Shown here piece by piece: positions 1 to 6,452 of a DNA stretch of 9,040 nt. The stretch covers positions 1-9,040 of the forward strand of contig NZ_JADEXF010000076.1 of the NCBI RefSeq assembly GCF_015207245.1, read 5' to 3'. The stretch is from Nostoc cf. edaphicum LEGE 07299. GTDB lineage: Bacteria; Cyanobacteriota; Cyanobacteriia; Cyanobacteriales; Nostocaceae. The notes beneath the pieces were generated by a model, which made no database searches, was not told the origin of the DNA, and saw only the letters and a list, made by a program, of their open reading frames with translations. Positions within the stretch are counted from its first letter, which is position 1, and every line of letters begins with the position of its first letter. The translations under genes and the position numbers were made by a program.

Positions 1-821
1 CTCTTAAGCCAAATTCCTAAATAGCTTGCCAGTAAAGTTCCTAAATCAAAGGCTGGGTCTCCCCAAGAACAAGCTTCCCAGTCAATTAGTCGTATAAGAC
101 AATTGTCTAATTGCTCCCATCTGGAATGAACCAAAATATTGTTCAATTTCAGGTCGTTATGAGTTAAGCAGCAAGGATTCCAGCTATATGCCAAATCTGC
201 GATCGCAGATGACAAACTCTCGTATTCTTGATAAAGAACATAGAATTTTAGTGCATCTGTGGGAACAGTCCCAAAAATCTCCGGCCCAATCGAGCCTACC
301 CCTTGGGCTGGATTGTAAAACCCATAGCGAAACTCTCCTTGAGGAGCAGTTGCCATAAAATCCCGATATTCTCGGCGGTTGTAGGTGGCGCGATGCAGTC
401 CCGCCAAAGTTGTGCCGATGGCAGAGGCAATTTCTTGTGGAAAAATCTCATTGTTGTGGTACAATGTCGCAAGCTCTAGATATTCATTCAAGTAGCTACG
501 GACAAGAATTGAATTTTCTTCGTCAAAATGCACTACCAATGGCGCGATTGCTGAAGTATTACCTAGAACTGGAAACTGTTGTAGCAACTGGTGAAACAGC
601 CACTCCTGAAACAATTCATGAGGCGCGCCGTCATTGTTGTTAGCGTTACGTTCTTGTTTAATGAGCAGTTGGCGATTATCTGCTAAAGTCACTAGTAAAT
701 TGAAATTGTTCTGACTACTTCCTGGCAACTCAGATTTGTCTGATGGGCCATCTTCTGAGCTACACAGACCCGCGTCTTGCAGATACTGGATAACGTTATG
801 AGAAGACAGTGATAATACCAT
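1..821 (-). CDS. APH-fold phosphotransferase (partial, C-terminus beyond the left edge)
   Basis: An open frame of 273 codons starts at the ATG at 819-821 and is cut by the window edge without a stop. The product is a small-molecule or peptide kinase of the aminoglycoside phosphotransferase fold. A possible ATP-contacting lysine is K55 in LLIKQ. The catalytic loop is HNDLKLNN, residues 221-228, with Asp223 as probable base and Asn228 as metal ligand. LIDWEACSWGDPAFDLG, residues 245-261, supplies the metal-binding Asp247. An AGGA Shine-Dalgarno lies 8 bases before the start. The family covers antibiotic, homoserine, choline and other kinases, and the substrate cannot be read from sequence. In cyanobacteria such kinases often stand next to HopA1-like genes (my recollection), as in class V lanthipeptide loci, but no such neighbour is inside this window. 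The fold is secure; the substrate is unknown. Confidence 0.85.
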   Translation of the reverse strand, partial: MVLSLSSHNVIQYLQDAGLCSSEDGPSDKSELPGSSQNNFNLLVTLADNRQLLIKQERNANNNDGAPHELFQEWLFHQLLQQFPVLGNTSAIAPLVVHFDEENSILVRSYLNEYLELATLYHNNEIFPQEIASAIGTTLAGLHRATYNRREYRDFMATAPQGEFRYGFYNPAQGVGSIGPEIFGTVPTDALKFYVLYQEYESLSSAIADLAYSWNPCCLTHNDLKLNNILVHSRWEQLDNCLIRLIDWEACSWGDPAFDLGTLLASYLGIWLK

Positions 822-836
822 GTATTATTTCCTACT

Positions 837-866
837 TCATTAAATTACTTAAACTTATCGTGTCAA
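837..866 (-). promoter_or_regulatory. Candidate sigma-70-type promoter of the phosphotransferase
   Basis: Read on the minus strand, a perfect TTGACA (861-866) is followed after 18 bases by TAATGA (837-842). The start of transcription would fall about 8 bases before the ATG at 821, giving a very short leader. The -10 box is weak, so this is a plausible call only. Confidence 0.35.
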
Positions 867-993
867 ATTTGCTTGGTCTTAAGAGTTTTTAGTAGATAGG
901 AACTAATGCAAGAAGAGAGATGTGAATAACAATAAAGATTTCTACAATCTACTAATATCTCATATTTGGGGGTAAAACCTGCCAAAATGGCAC

Positions 994-1014
994 CAATTCC
1001 TTTGCAATTCCTTT
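994..1014. repeat. Tandem 11-base direct repeat inside a small inverted repeat
   Basis: CAATTCCTTT occurs at 994-1003 and again at 1005-1014, separated by a single G, so the unit is 11 bases. The pair is nearly enclosed by CCAATT (993-998) and AATTGG (1017-1022), which could pair with each other. No function can be assigned. Confidence 0.6.
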
Positions 1015-1153
1015 AAAATTGGCTCTCAGATACCGTGACATCTTTACACTTTATCAGCATAGTTACTTAGATACATCTAGAGTAAGTTTTGTGGCAAAGA
1101 AGCATCCCCAGCAAAAAAACTGATTGGTAGCAGATGTTGTTTGATGTTCAGTA

Positions 1154-1208
1154 GTCATTCTCAAAACAGCGAAGAATTTGAGTAATCCTTCGCGATACAA
1201 AGCATGAC
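1154..1208. repeat. Degenerate palindromic interspersed element
   Basis: Two 25-base arms (1154-1178 and 1184-1208) around a 5-base centre match at 17 of 25 positions when one is reverse-complemented. The outer GTCAT and the inner GCGAAG/CTTCGC blocks are the best conserved. From memory this resembles a degenerate copy of the GTCATTCTGAGCGAAGCGAA-type palindromes common in Nostocales genomes. It shows no coding capacity of its own and lies in the spacer, where such elements usually accumulate. Confidence 0.55.
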
Positions 1209-1246
1209 ATTCAACACTATTACTTTTATTTATCATCACAAAGCCA

Positions 1247-1264
1247 AAAAAACCGGAGTTTTTT
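1247..1264. terminator. A/T-rich hairpin, possible weak bidirectional terminator
   Basis: AAAAAAC and GTTTTTT form a perfect 7-base-pair stem around a CGGA tetraloop. The T-run belongs to the stem in either direction. It lies about 290 bases beyond the stop of the TMEM14-like gene, which is far for a dedicated terminator, so the functional call is weak. Confidence 0.2.
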
Positions 1265-1552
1265 AGCAATTAATAATTATTTTTTGATTTAATTTTCAGA
1301 ATTGATGTCTGGAAACCTTGTTTTCACGTTATTTTCGTCACCTACAAATTGTAGATGACTATGGGCGATCGCAAACAAAGCCTACATGAGCACATCTTAT
1401 GTAAGTGTACTTTTGTCAAGCTTGAAACAGGGCATTTTTCAAAGGCAAGGGTAACAAATTCCAGTAATATAAATGTACTAACATAATTCCAAGCAGGGAA
1501 AGTCATGCCATACCAAAAAAACAGGAGGGTGGTTATTGCTGAGAGACTAATG

Positions 1553-1873
1553 CTACCTTAAAGCCACAAATTGATTCACCATCACCGCCAATGCCAGCAT
1601 ACCCAAAATTGCCATTAATCCCGCAGGCATAAAATTGCGTGTTTTTGCCAATCTAAATGCAAAGAAAACTACTAAAACAGCAGTAACTAACACTGCTAAA
1701 ATCGCACCCCAAGTTTGTCCTTGGAGTTGAAAGTAAGCGGCAAGTATTAGTAATAAACCGCTAATACTACCACTTAGGAGTGAAACTCTACTTCTAGCTT
1801 GAATGTAGCCAATAACGCCACCCACTATCGCTAATATGCCGTAGGCAAAAGCAGCAACTATACCTAAATTCAT
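1553..1873 (-). CDS. TMEM14/FAX family small membrane protein
   Basis: The 106-residue product has four hydrophobic segments (about 3-22, 29-49, 55-73 and 82-102) separated by short glycine-rich or basic turns such as GYIQARSRVS and RLAKTRN. This size, spacing and glycine-rich first helix fit the TMEM14 family (UPF0136). Chloroplast members of that family (FAX1) export fatty acids from plastids, so a role in fatty-acid movement across a cyanobacterial membrane is possible, but that is inferred from the family. The ATG at 1871-1873 is preceded by only a weak AGG. The gene is transcribed away from the DUF815 ATPase across an 87-base spacer, and no partner gene is evident on its own strand within 700 bases. 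Confidence 0.8.
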   Translation of the reverse strand: MNLGIVAAFAYGILAIVGGVIGYIQARSRVSLLSGSISGLLLILAAYFQLQGQTWGAILAVLVTAVLVVFFAFRLAKTRNFMPAGLMAILGMLALAVMVNQFVALR

Positions 1874-1928
1874 TGTTAAAACCTATGTAAACTTTGACTT
1901 TACTGCCAGGGTCAGCAGACAATTTACC

Positions 1929-1944
1929 ATAGCTATTTAGCTAT
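1929..1944. promoter_or_regulatory. Perfect 16-base inverted repeat, candidate operator
   Basis: ATAGCTA (1929-1935) and TAGCTAT (1938-1944) are exact reverse complements across a 2-base centre. The site lies 16 bases before the ATG at 1961 of the DUF815 ATPase and in the spacer shared with the divergent TMEM14-like gene. It could be a repressor site or a chance AT-rich palindrome; no known consensus was recognised. Confidence 0.3.
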
Positions 1945-1960
1945 ACCACAAAGTTCATTG

Positions 1961-3310
1961 ATGGATAATCTAGCGATGCCAATGGCAATTACTTCCTCAT
2001 ATACAAGGGTTCAATGTCTCCAGCGCCAAGCAGCCTCACTTTTACTGTACCAATCTGTTCTGCAAGGTGAAGTGGGGATGGCATTTCTGGAACTGTTGCA
2101 AGCTATACGTTACACTGAAGCCGATGCACGGGGTTGTCTCCAAGCCTACGGCAGTTACTTTCACGCTTTGGCTGCTAGAAATCAAAACTGGGAAGACTAT
2201 TTAATTACTCAAATTCTCTTCTCTGACAATCCTTTTACAAGGCTGGCGGGAGTGCGAGAATTTGAAGATTTGCCTCCAGCTTTAGTAACAGCAGTTCAGC
2301 ATGATTTACAAGTATTGCAAAGTCTCTATGAGTGTAGCAGCGCTTCTTTAAGCGAGTGGGTACAAGGCGTAGCTCACATGCCGATTTCACCAGTAGTGTG
2401 GTATAAAGAGCAAGAATTGGTAGGAGTAGAGACAAAATTCACTACATATCTACAAGAGTTAGATAATTGGGGTGATGCTGTAGAAGAGTTAGCAGCTTAT
2501 TATCGGCAATGTGGCTCTGGTTTATTTGCAGAATATCGCGCTTTACGCTGGCAATCTGGGCAGTTTATCGGTATTAGGTATTCTGACCCGGTTAAACTGA
2601 GTACGCTTGTCGGTTACGAATCCCAAAAAGATGCTTTGCTGAAAAATACAGAGTTTTTATTATCAGGAGAGATGGCACTGCATGTATTACTTTACGGTAG
2701 TCGCGGTTCTGGCAAATCTTCTTTAGTGAAATCTTTGTTAAATGAATATAGTAATCGCAGCCTCCGCTTATTGGAAGTGGCAAAATCTGATTTAAAAGAC
2801 TTACCAGAAATTGTGGAACATTTACGGGGTGTGTCACAAAAATTTATTATCTTTGTCGATGACCTTTCATTTGAAGAAGATGATGATGCCTTTAAAGCTC
2901 TCAAGGTAGTTTTAGAAGGTAATTTAACGGCGCGGCCGCAAAATGTAGTTGTGTACGCTACCTCTAATCGCCGCCACCTGATTCGGGAGTTTTTTGTAGA
3001 TAGACCTACCCCCAAGGATAACGAGGAAATCCATGCTTGGGATACGATGCAGGAGAAGCTTTCGTTTAGCGATCGCTTTGGTTTAACCTTAACTTTTGAA
3101 CCAGCCAATCAGAAAACTTATTTAAAAATTGTACAACATCTAGTGGCACAAGCTGAAATTAATATTACCCAAGAAGATTTAGAATTTCAGGCATTACAAT
3201 GGGCAACTCGTCATAATGGTCGTTCTGGACGTACAGCACGGCAGTTTGTTGATTTTTTAAAAGCAGATTTAACACTTTTTCATGCAAATAAAAACATATC
3301 CAACACTTAA
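1961..3310 (+). CDS. DUF815-type AAA+ ATPase
   Basis: This 449-residue protein has a helical N-terminal region of about 210 residues followed by an AAA+ domain. Walker A is GSRGSGKSS (residues 246-254, Lys252). Walker B is FIIFVDD (Asp300, Asp301), followed by an acidic EEDDD run. The sensor-1 region VVYATSNRRHLI (Asn336) and the later SDRFGL motif (Arg372, a possible arginine finger) are the signature of the DUF815 family (COG2607-type predicted ATPases). The cellular role of the family is not established. I chose the ATG at 1961; a TTG directly before it would add one residue and the ATG at 1976 would remove five. No good Shine-Dalgarno precedes any of them. The gene has a HIP1 site at 3069-3076. 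It lies 213 bases before the TerB-C-like gene on the same strand, and a stem-loop in that gap argues for separate transcription. Confidence 0.85.
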   Translation: MDNLAMPMAITSSYTRVQCLQRQAASLLLYQSVLQGEVGMAFLELLQAIRYTEADARGCLQAYGSYFHALAARNQNWEDYLITQILFSDNPFTRLAGVREFEDLPPALVTAVQHDLQVLQSLYECSSASLSEWVQGVAHMPISPVVWYKEQELVGVETKFTTYLQELDNWGDAVEELAAYYRQCGSGLFAEYRALRWQSGQFIGIRYSDPVKLSTLVGYESQKDALLKNTEFLLSGEMALHVLLYGSRGSGKSSLVKSLLNEYSNRSLRLLEVAKSDLKDLPEIVEHLRGVSQKFIIFVDDLSFEEDDDAFKALKVVLEGNLTARPQNVVVYATSNRRHLIREFFVDRPTPKDNEEIHAWDTMQEKLSFSDRFGLTLTFEPANQKTYLKIVQHLVAQAEINITQEDLEFQALQWATRHNGRSGRTARQFVDFLKADLTLFHANKNISNT

Positions 3311-3459
3311 CATTAAAATTATTGCATTAATGATTGCGCTTTTTTGTAATTTACAGAACAATGTTATGCAAACATTAACTAAATTTAGAGATTTCATAAT
3401 AATTTTGATACCAAATCTGGGAAAAATATCTTGATTAACCAAACATATAAATGAATTAC

Positions 3460-3520
3460 AAACCACTTACATTAAGTATTTTATGTGTGTGGTTTAATCA
3501 CGAATTACGAATTATAAATT
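3460..3520. repeat. Interrupted stem-loop followed by ACGAATT heptamer repeats
   Basis: AAACCAC (3460-3466) pairs with GTGGTTT (3489-3495), and inside it ACAT (3469-3472) pairs with ATGT (3483-3486). Directly after come two exact ACGAATT units and a degenerate ATAAATT (3500-3520), ending 3 bases before the ATG of the next gene. Similar heptamer runs are frequent in Nostocales spacers as far as I recall. The stem-loop has no clean T-tract, so terminator function for the upstream ATPase gene is uncertain. Confidence 0.45.
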
Positions 3521-3523
3521 ACT

Positions 3524-4861
3524 ATGAGAGCTAATTACTCAGATAATTTAAATACGCTAAAAACCAGCAATATGCAATCAGTAATGATCGGCAATAGATT
3601 TATACTAGTGATAGTTGCCTTTAGTGTGAGTTTTGGTCTTAGCCTTGTCCCAAGCTGGGATTTTAATAAAGCCTTTCTCACCGGTGTAATAACTGCCGTT
3701 ACTATCCATACAACAGCATTATTCATAGACAAGCGACGCAGAAATTATGAAATGTTTGTTTTAGGTTCTCTCCGCAAGCGAATTAAAGATATGGAGGGAT
3801 TAAAGGCTCGTGTTGTCACAGAAATCAATCAAATTGAAGAACATCATAATTTACTATATGCTGAATCACAACAGCTGCAAAATCAAGTCATAGAAAGCCG
3901 TAGCCAAAGAGATAATCTACATCGAGAATTAAGAACATTTGCCGGACAAAAGAAGCAATTAGAAAAAGAAGTTAGTAGCCTGCAAACTGAAATTAATAAT
4001 TTGCAGAACAATCAAAATGAATTGAACAATGCTTTTTCTATTCTCACAGCAGAGAAGCGCCGTTTAGAGTCAAATTGTAATGTATATCGCGCTGAAATCA
4101 CCCAATTGCAAAGCCAAATTTCCGAGCTACAACACGAGAAACAAGAAATTGAAAGTAATTTAACTCTTTTAGGCAGACTCAAACCCCAATTAGAAGAAAA
4201 ATTATACGAACTGAGAATTGCAATTCAAGAGCTAGAAGTTGAGACAACCCAAAATAATCAATTGCTTGTAGCAACGAAAACCGAAAAAGAAAATATCCAA
4301 GCTATTCTTGATTCTTCACAAACCCAACTAGCAGAACACAAGGCAGAATTACAGCAGTTACAAGCACAAATTTCATTATTGCAAGAAGAACGAGACTCAT
4401 TACAAAATCAAGTATGGGAATTACTACAACAAGTAGAAACATTCAATCCAGAGCCTTTGTCTGATAATTCGCAAGAAGATGATATTGAGTTGTTTCCATT
4501 TTCCGAAATAATTCAGTCTTCAGATGCCATTGACAATTCGGAAGTTGAGACATCGCCAAATATCTCCAAAGAATGGAATAATTTTCTCGGGAATCTTCCG
4601 GGATATGAGTTACAAGTATTAAAAGCTATAGTTGAACAAGATAATCCCAATAGTGCTATTAAAAAAATTGCCGAAGCAAATATCACTATGCCAAATTTAT
4701 TAATCGATTCTATAAATGAACGCGCAAATGATACTATTGGGGAATTAATAATTAATTCTGATTCGGACAGTCCAAAAGTTTATCAAGAGTATATAACAGA
4801 TGTCAAAAAAATGATTGCGATGTATGAAGGACTCATGGCTAGACATACTTCGTCAAATTAA
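3524..4861 (+). CDS. Membrane-anchored coiled-coil protein with a TerB-C-like C-terminal domain
   Basis: The 445-residue product has three parts. Two membrane segments form a hairpin near the N-terminus (about 26-43 and 49-68). The basic stretch DKRRR (69-73) follows, which by the positive-inside rule places the rest in the cytoplasm. Residues from about 84 to 310 are an almost unbroken coiled coil rich in Gln, Glu, Leu and Asn. An acidic linker of about 35 residues leads to a helical domain from about residue 348. There LPGYELQVLKAIVEQ and LLIDSINERANDTIGELII resemble the TerB-C family, which joins TerB-like modules in Ter stress-response and predicted DNA-processing islands. No catalytic motif is visible, so it is more likely a scaffold or sensor than an enzyme. 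The ATG at 3524 has no clear Shine-Dalgarno; Met17 (3572) is an alternative that keeps both membrane segments. The BrxD-like ATPase gene follows after 95 bases. The topology is sure; the TerB-C call rests on motif resemblance. Confidence 0.65.
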   Translation: MRANYSDNLNTLKTSNMQSVMIGNRFILVIVAFSVSFGLSLVPSWDFNKAFLTGVITAVTIHTTALFIDKRRRNYEMFVLGSLRKRIKDMEGLKARVVTEINQIEEHHNLLYAESQQLQNQVIESRSQRDNLHRELRTFAGQKKQLEKEVSSLQTEINNLQNNQNELNNAFSILTAEKRRLESNCNVYRAEITQLQSQISELQHEKQEIESNLTLLGRLKPQLEEKLYELRIAIQELEVETTQNNQLLVATKTEKENIQAILDSSQTQLAEHKAELQQLQAQISLLQEERDSLQNQVWELLQQVETFNPEPLSDNSQEDDIELFPFSEIIQSSDAIDNSEVETSPNISKEWNNFLGNLPGYELQVLKAIVEQDNPNSAIKKIAEANITMPNLLIDSINERANDTIGELIINSDSDSPKVYQEYITDVKKMIAMYEGLMARHTSSN

Positions 4862-4889
4862 ATTGTTATTGCCGTCGTAAGATTTAGTA

Positions 4890-4908
4890 GTAAGGTACAT
4901 CACCTTAC
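4890..4908. promoter_or_regulatory. Seven-base-pair hairpin between the TerB-C-like and BrxD-like genes
   Basis: GTAAGGT (4890-4896) and ACCTTAC (4902-4908) are exact reverse complements around an ACATC loop. No T-tract follows, so it is not a classic intrinsic terminator. It overlaps a GTA-N8-TAC motif and could be a protein-binding dyad, or an RNA structure that attenuates read-through into the ATPase gene. Confidence 0.4.
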
Positions 4909-4939
4909 CTACATTACTGCGTGCTTCTGCGTTTAGAAT
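4895..4939 (+). promoter_or_regulatory. Candidate NtcA-type promoter of the BrxD-like ATPase gene
   Basis: GTA (4895-4897), eight bases and TAC (4906-4908) match the NtcA core GTA-N8-TAC. A -10 box of the TA-N3-T form, TAGAAT, lies at 4934-4939 after 25 bases; typical NtcA-activated promoters have about 20-24. Transcription would begin around 4946, some 11 bases before the ATG at 4957. The core motif is expected by chance roughly once in 4 kb, so the placement is what makes it notable. Confidence 0.25.
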
Positions 4940-4956
4940 AAAGTGAAGTGTAATAC

Positions 4957-6285
4957 ATGGCAAAGCTCAAAATCTCGAAGAAAATCTCTACTGCTTTAAT
5001 CAATTCTCTTGGTGCAGGGGTAGTACCAAGAGTGGGAGTTGAATATATCGCAGTAGGTCGAGAAAAAGAACTCAAAAGCCTATTACAAAATCTCGATGAT
5101 ATTGCAGAAGGTGTAGCAGCATTCCGCTTCATAATTGGTAACTACGGTTCCGGTAAAAGTTTTTTATTACAACTAATTCGTAACCGCGCTATGGAGCAAG
5201 GTTTTGTAGTAGCTGATGCTGATTTATCCCCTGAACGGCGATTAGCAGGAAGCAACAATGAAGGTGTCGCTACCTATCGAGAATTAATGAGCCACCTAGC
5301 TACAAAAACTCGTCCTGATGGTGGTGCTTTAGTCTCGATTTTAGAAGGATGGATTAATAAAATTCAACAAGAAGTGGTTAAGGAAACTGAAATGCGTCCG
5401 AATGACGATGGTTTTGATGACAAAGTTGAATCGAAAATTAGAGAAGTAGTTCAGTATATTGAAGGCTTAGTTCACGGTTTTGATTTTGGTAGTGTAATTA
5501 TTGCTTATTGGCGTGGCTACCGATTGGATGATGATAATTTAAAAAGTTCCGCGATGCGCTGGTTGCGAGGAGAATTTACTACTAAAGTTGAGGCAAAAGC
5601 TGCTTTAGGAGTGCGCGTTATTATTGATGATGATAGTTGGTATGACTATATAAAACTGTTTGCGAAATTTGTAGCTGAAATTGGCTATAAAGGATTGTTA
5701 ATTTTAGTTGATGAAGCCGTGCATTTATATCAAATATCTACTACGGTTACGCGCGAAAAGAATTATAATCGACTTCTGGCAATGTTTAACGATACCATGC
5801 AGTGCAAAGCAGAACATCTTGGTATTGTTGTTGGTGGAACAACTAAATTTTTAGAAGACCCCAAACGAGGACTTTTTGCAGACCAAGCTTGGCAAAGACG
5901 CACAAAAGAAAGTCGTTTTGTTGTCCAAGCTAATGTTCAAGAACATTTAGGGCCAGTGATTCGGCTAAATCCGTTGAGTGAAGCAGAAATTTTGACGCTT
6001 CTGCAACGTTTAGCTGATATTCATGCAGTCAATTTTGGGTATGAACAGACTTTGACAAATCGTGAGTTGAAGGAGTTTGTGCAAGAAATTATTAATCGCT
6101 TGGGTGCAGAAGCATTACTTACACCAGGGAAAATTGTGCGAGATTTTATGAGTGTGTTGAATATTCTTCACCAAAATCCAGGAATTGCGTTTGATGAATT
6201 AATTCATGGCTCTAAATTTAAACCTACTGCTGTGGGTAAGGATGCAGATGCGAATGAGGATAATGCAGCAGAATTTAGTTTGTGA
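4957..6285 (+). CDS. BrxD-like ATPase (DUF2791, BREX-type ATP-binding domain)
   Basis: The 442-residue protein is full length for the family. VVPRVGVEYIAVGREKEL (22-39) is the characteristic N-terminal block. Walker A is GNYGSGKS (61-68, Lys67), and DADLSPERRLAG (87-98) is another family block. Walker B is LLILVDEA (Asp252, Glu253). NYNRLLAMFND, VVGGTTKFLEDPKRGLFA (GGTTKF at 293-298) and GPVIRLNPLS complete the expected order. All motifs look intact, so it should bind and hydrolyse ATP. BrxD-type ATPases occur in BREX variants and TerB-linked islands, usually beside an SF2 helicase, and are thought to act on DNA in phage defence; that role is inference here. Its neighbour on the left is the TerB-C-like membrane protein. 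On the right, a 23-codon ORF and a MITE-like palindrome follow instead of a helicase. The ATG at 4957 has only a weak purine stretch before it. Confidence 0.85.
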   Translation: MAKLKISKKISTALINSLGAGVVPRVGVEYIAVGREKELKSLLQNLDDIAEGVAAFRFIIGNYGSGKSFLLQLIRNRAMEQGFVVADADLSPERRLAGSNNEGVATYRELMSHLATKTRPDGGALVSILEGWINKIQQEVVKETEMRPNDDGFDDKVESKIREVVQYIEGLVHGFDFGSVIIAYWRGYRLDDDNLKSSAMRWLRGEFTTKVEAKAALGVRVIIDDDSWYDYIKLFAKFVAEIGYKGLLILVDEAVHLYQISTTVTREKNYNRLLAMFNDTMQCKAEHLGIVVGGTTKFLEDPKRGLFADQAWQRRTKESRFVVQANVQEHLGPVIRLNPLSEAEILTLLQRLADIHAVNFGYEQTLTNRELKEFVQEIINRLGAEALLTPGKIVRDFMSVLNILHQNPGIAFDELIHGSKFKPTAVGKDADANEDNAAEFSL

Positions 6286-6288
6286 TTA

Positions 6289-6360
6289 ATGAAAGATATA
6301 ATTGAAGCAAGGCTTAGAGGTTGTTTGCAAAGTATCAAGTTGTATAAAGATCCCCCCTAA
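6289..6360 (+). pseudogene. Possible 5' remnant of a gene cut by the MITE-like element
   Basis: Three bases after the ATPase stop, an ATG opens a 23-codon frame (MKDIIEARLRGCLQS and onward) that ends in a TAA inside the C-rich left half of the palindromic element. The tight spacing is what a translationally coupled operon gene would show. The element begins at about codon 11, so only the first 10-11 residues could be original. They are too short to identify. It may equally be an accidental ORF. Confidence 0.25.
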
Positions 6361-6452
6361 CCCCCCTTAAAAAAGGGGGAACCGGAATCAAAGTCCCCCA
6401 ATTTATCGGGGGATTTAGGAGGATATACAAGTCTTTGATACATCACAAACAA
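6321..6452. mobile_element. MITE-like 132-base palindromic element
   Basis: The ends TTGTTTG (6321-6327) and CAAACAA (6446-6452) are inverted repeats. Inside them GTATCAA/TTGATAC (6332-6338 and 6435-6441), TTGTATA/TATACAA (6340-6346 and 6424-6430) and CCTAA/TTAGG (6356-6360 and 6415-6419) continue the pairing. The centre has two hairpins of its own: CCCCCTT/AAGGGGG (6362-6379) and TCCCCC/GGGGGA (6394-6413). The C-rich core is a kind widely dispersed in Nostocales genomes, as I recall. It has no coding capacity, so a transposase would have to act in trans. It lies between the converging ends of the BrxD-like gene and the secreted-protein gene and could act as a two-way transcription terminator. 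Confidence 0.75.

Larger units (their letters stand above)
822..1552. other. Gene-poor spacer of about 730 bases
   Basis: No convincing coding sequence was found between the phosphotransferase start and the stop of the TMEM14-like gene, both on the minus strand. The stretch is AT-rich. It holds the candidate phosphotransferase promoter, an 11-base tandem repeat at 994-1014, small inverted repeats (TGCCA/TGGCA at 980-992, CTACAA/TTGTAG at 1342-1354), a 55-base palindromic element at 1154-1208, an A/T hairpin at 1247-1264 and one HIP1 octamer at 1365-1372. The only sizeable frame, 1063-1269 on the minus strand, overlaps the palindrome and reads like translated repeat. Confidence 0.6.

Noticed and set aside
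195..210. Perfect 16-base palindrome inside the phosphotransferase gene
   Set aside because: It is centred on a HIP1 octamer, which is frequent in cyanobacterial DNA, and it lies within coding sequence.
410..643. 77-codon plus-strand ORF within the phosphotransferase gene
   Set aside because: It is antisense to the kinase reading frame, which carries the catalytic motifs; its own product has no recognisable feature.
822..835. GTA-N8-TAC match just before the phosphotransferase start
   Set aside because: It overlaps the Shine-Dalgarno and the -10 region, not a normal activating position, and the motif is expected by chance about twice in this window.
1063..1269. 68-codon minus-strand ORF in the left spacer
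   Set aside because: It overlaps the 55-base palindromic element and the A/T hairpin, has no Shine-Dalgarno and reads like translated repeat rather than a protein.
2692..3108. 138-codon minus-strand ORF within the DUF815 gene
   Set aside because: It is antisense to a well-supported AAA+ domain and its product shows no domain features.
3524..6285. Complete BREX system or tellurite-resistance operon
   Set aside because: Only a BrxD-like ATPase and a TerB-C-like domain are present. No PglX methylase, PglZ, BrxL, TerD or TerC gene is visible, so neither name is justified.
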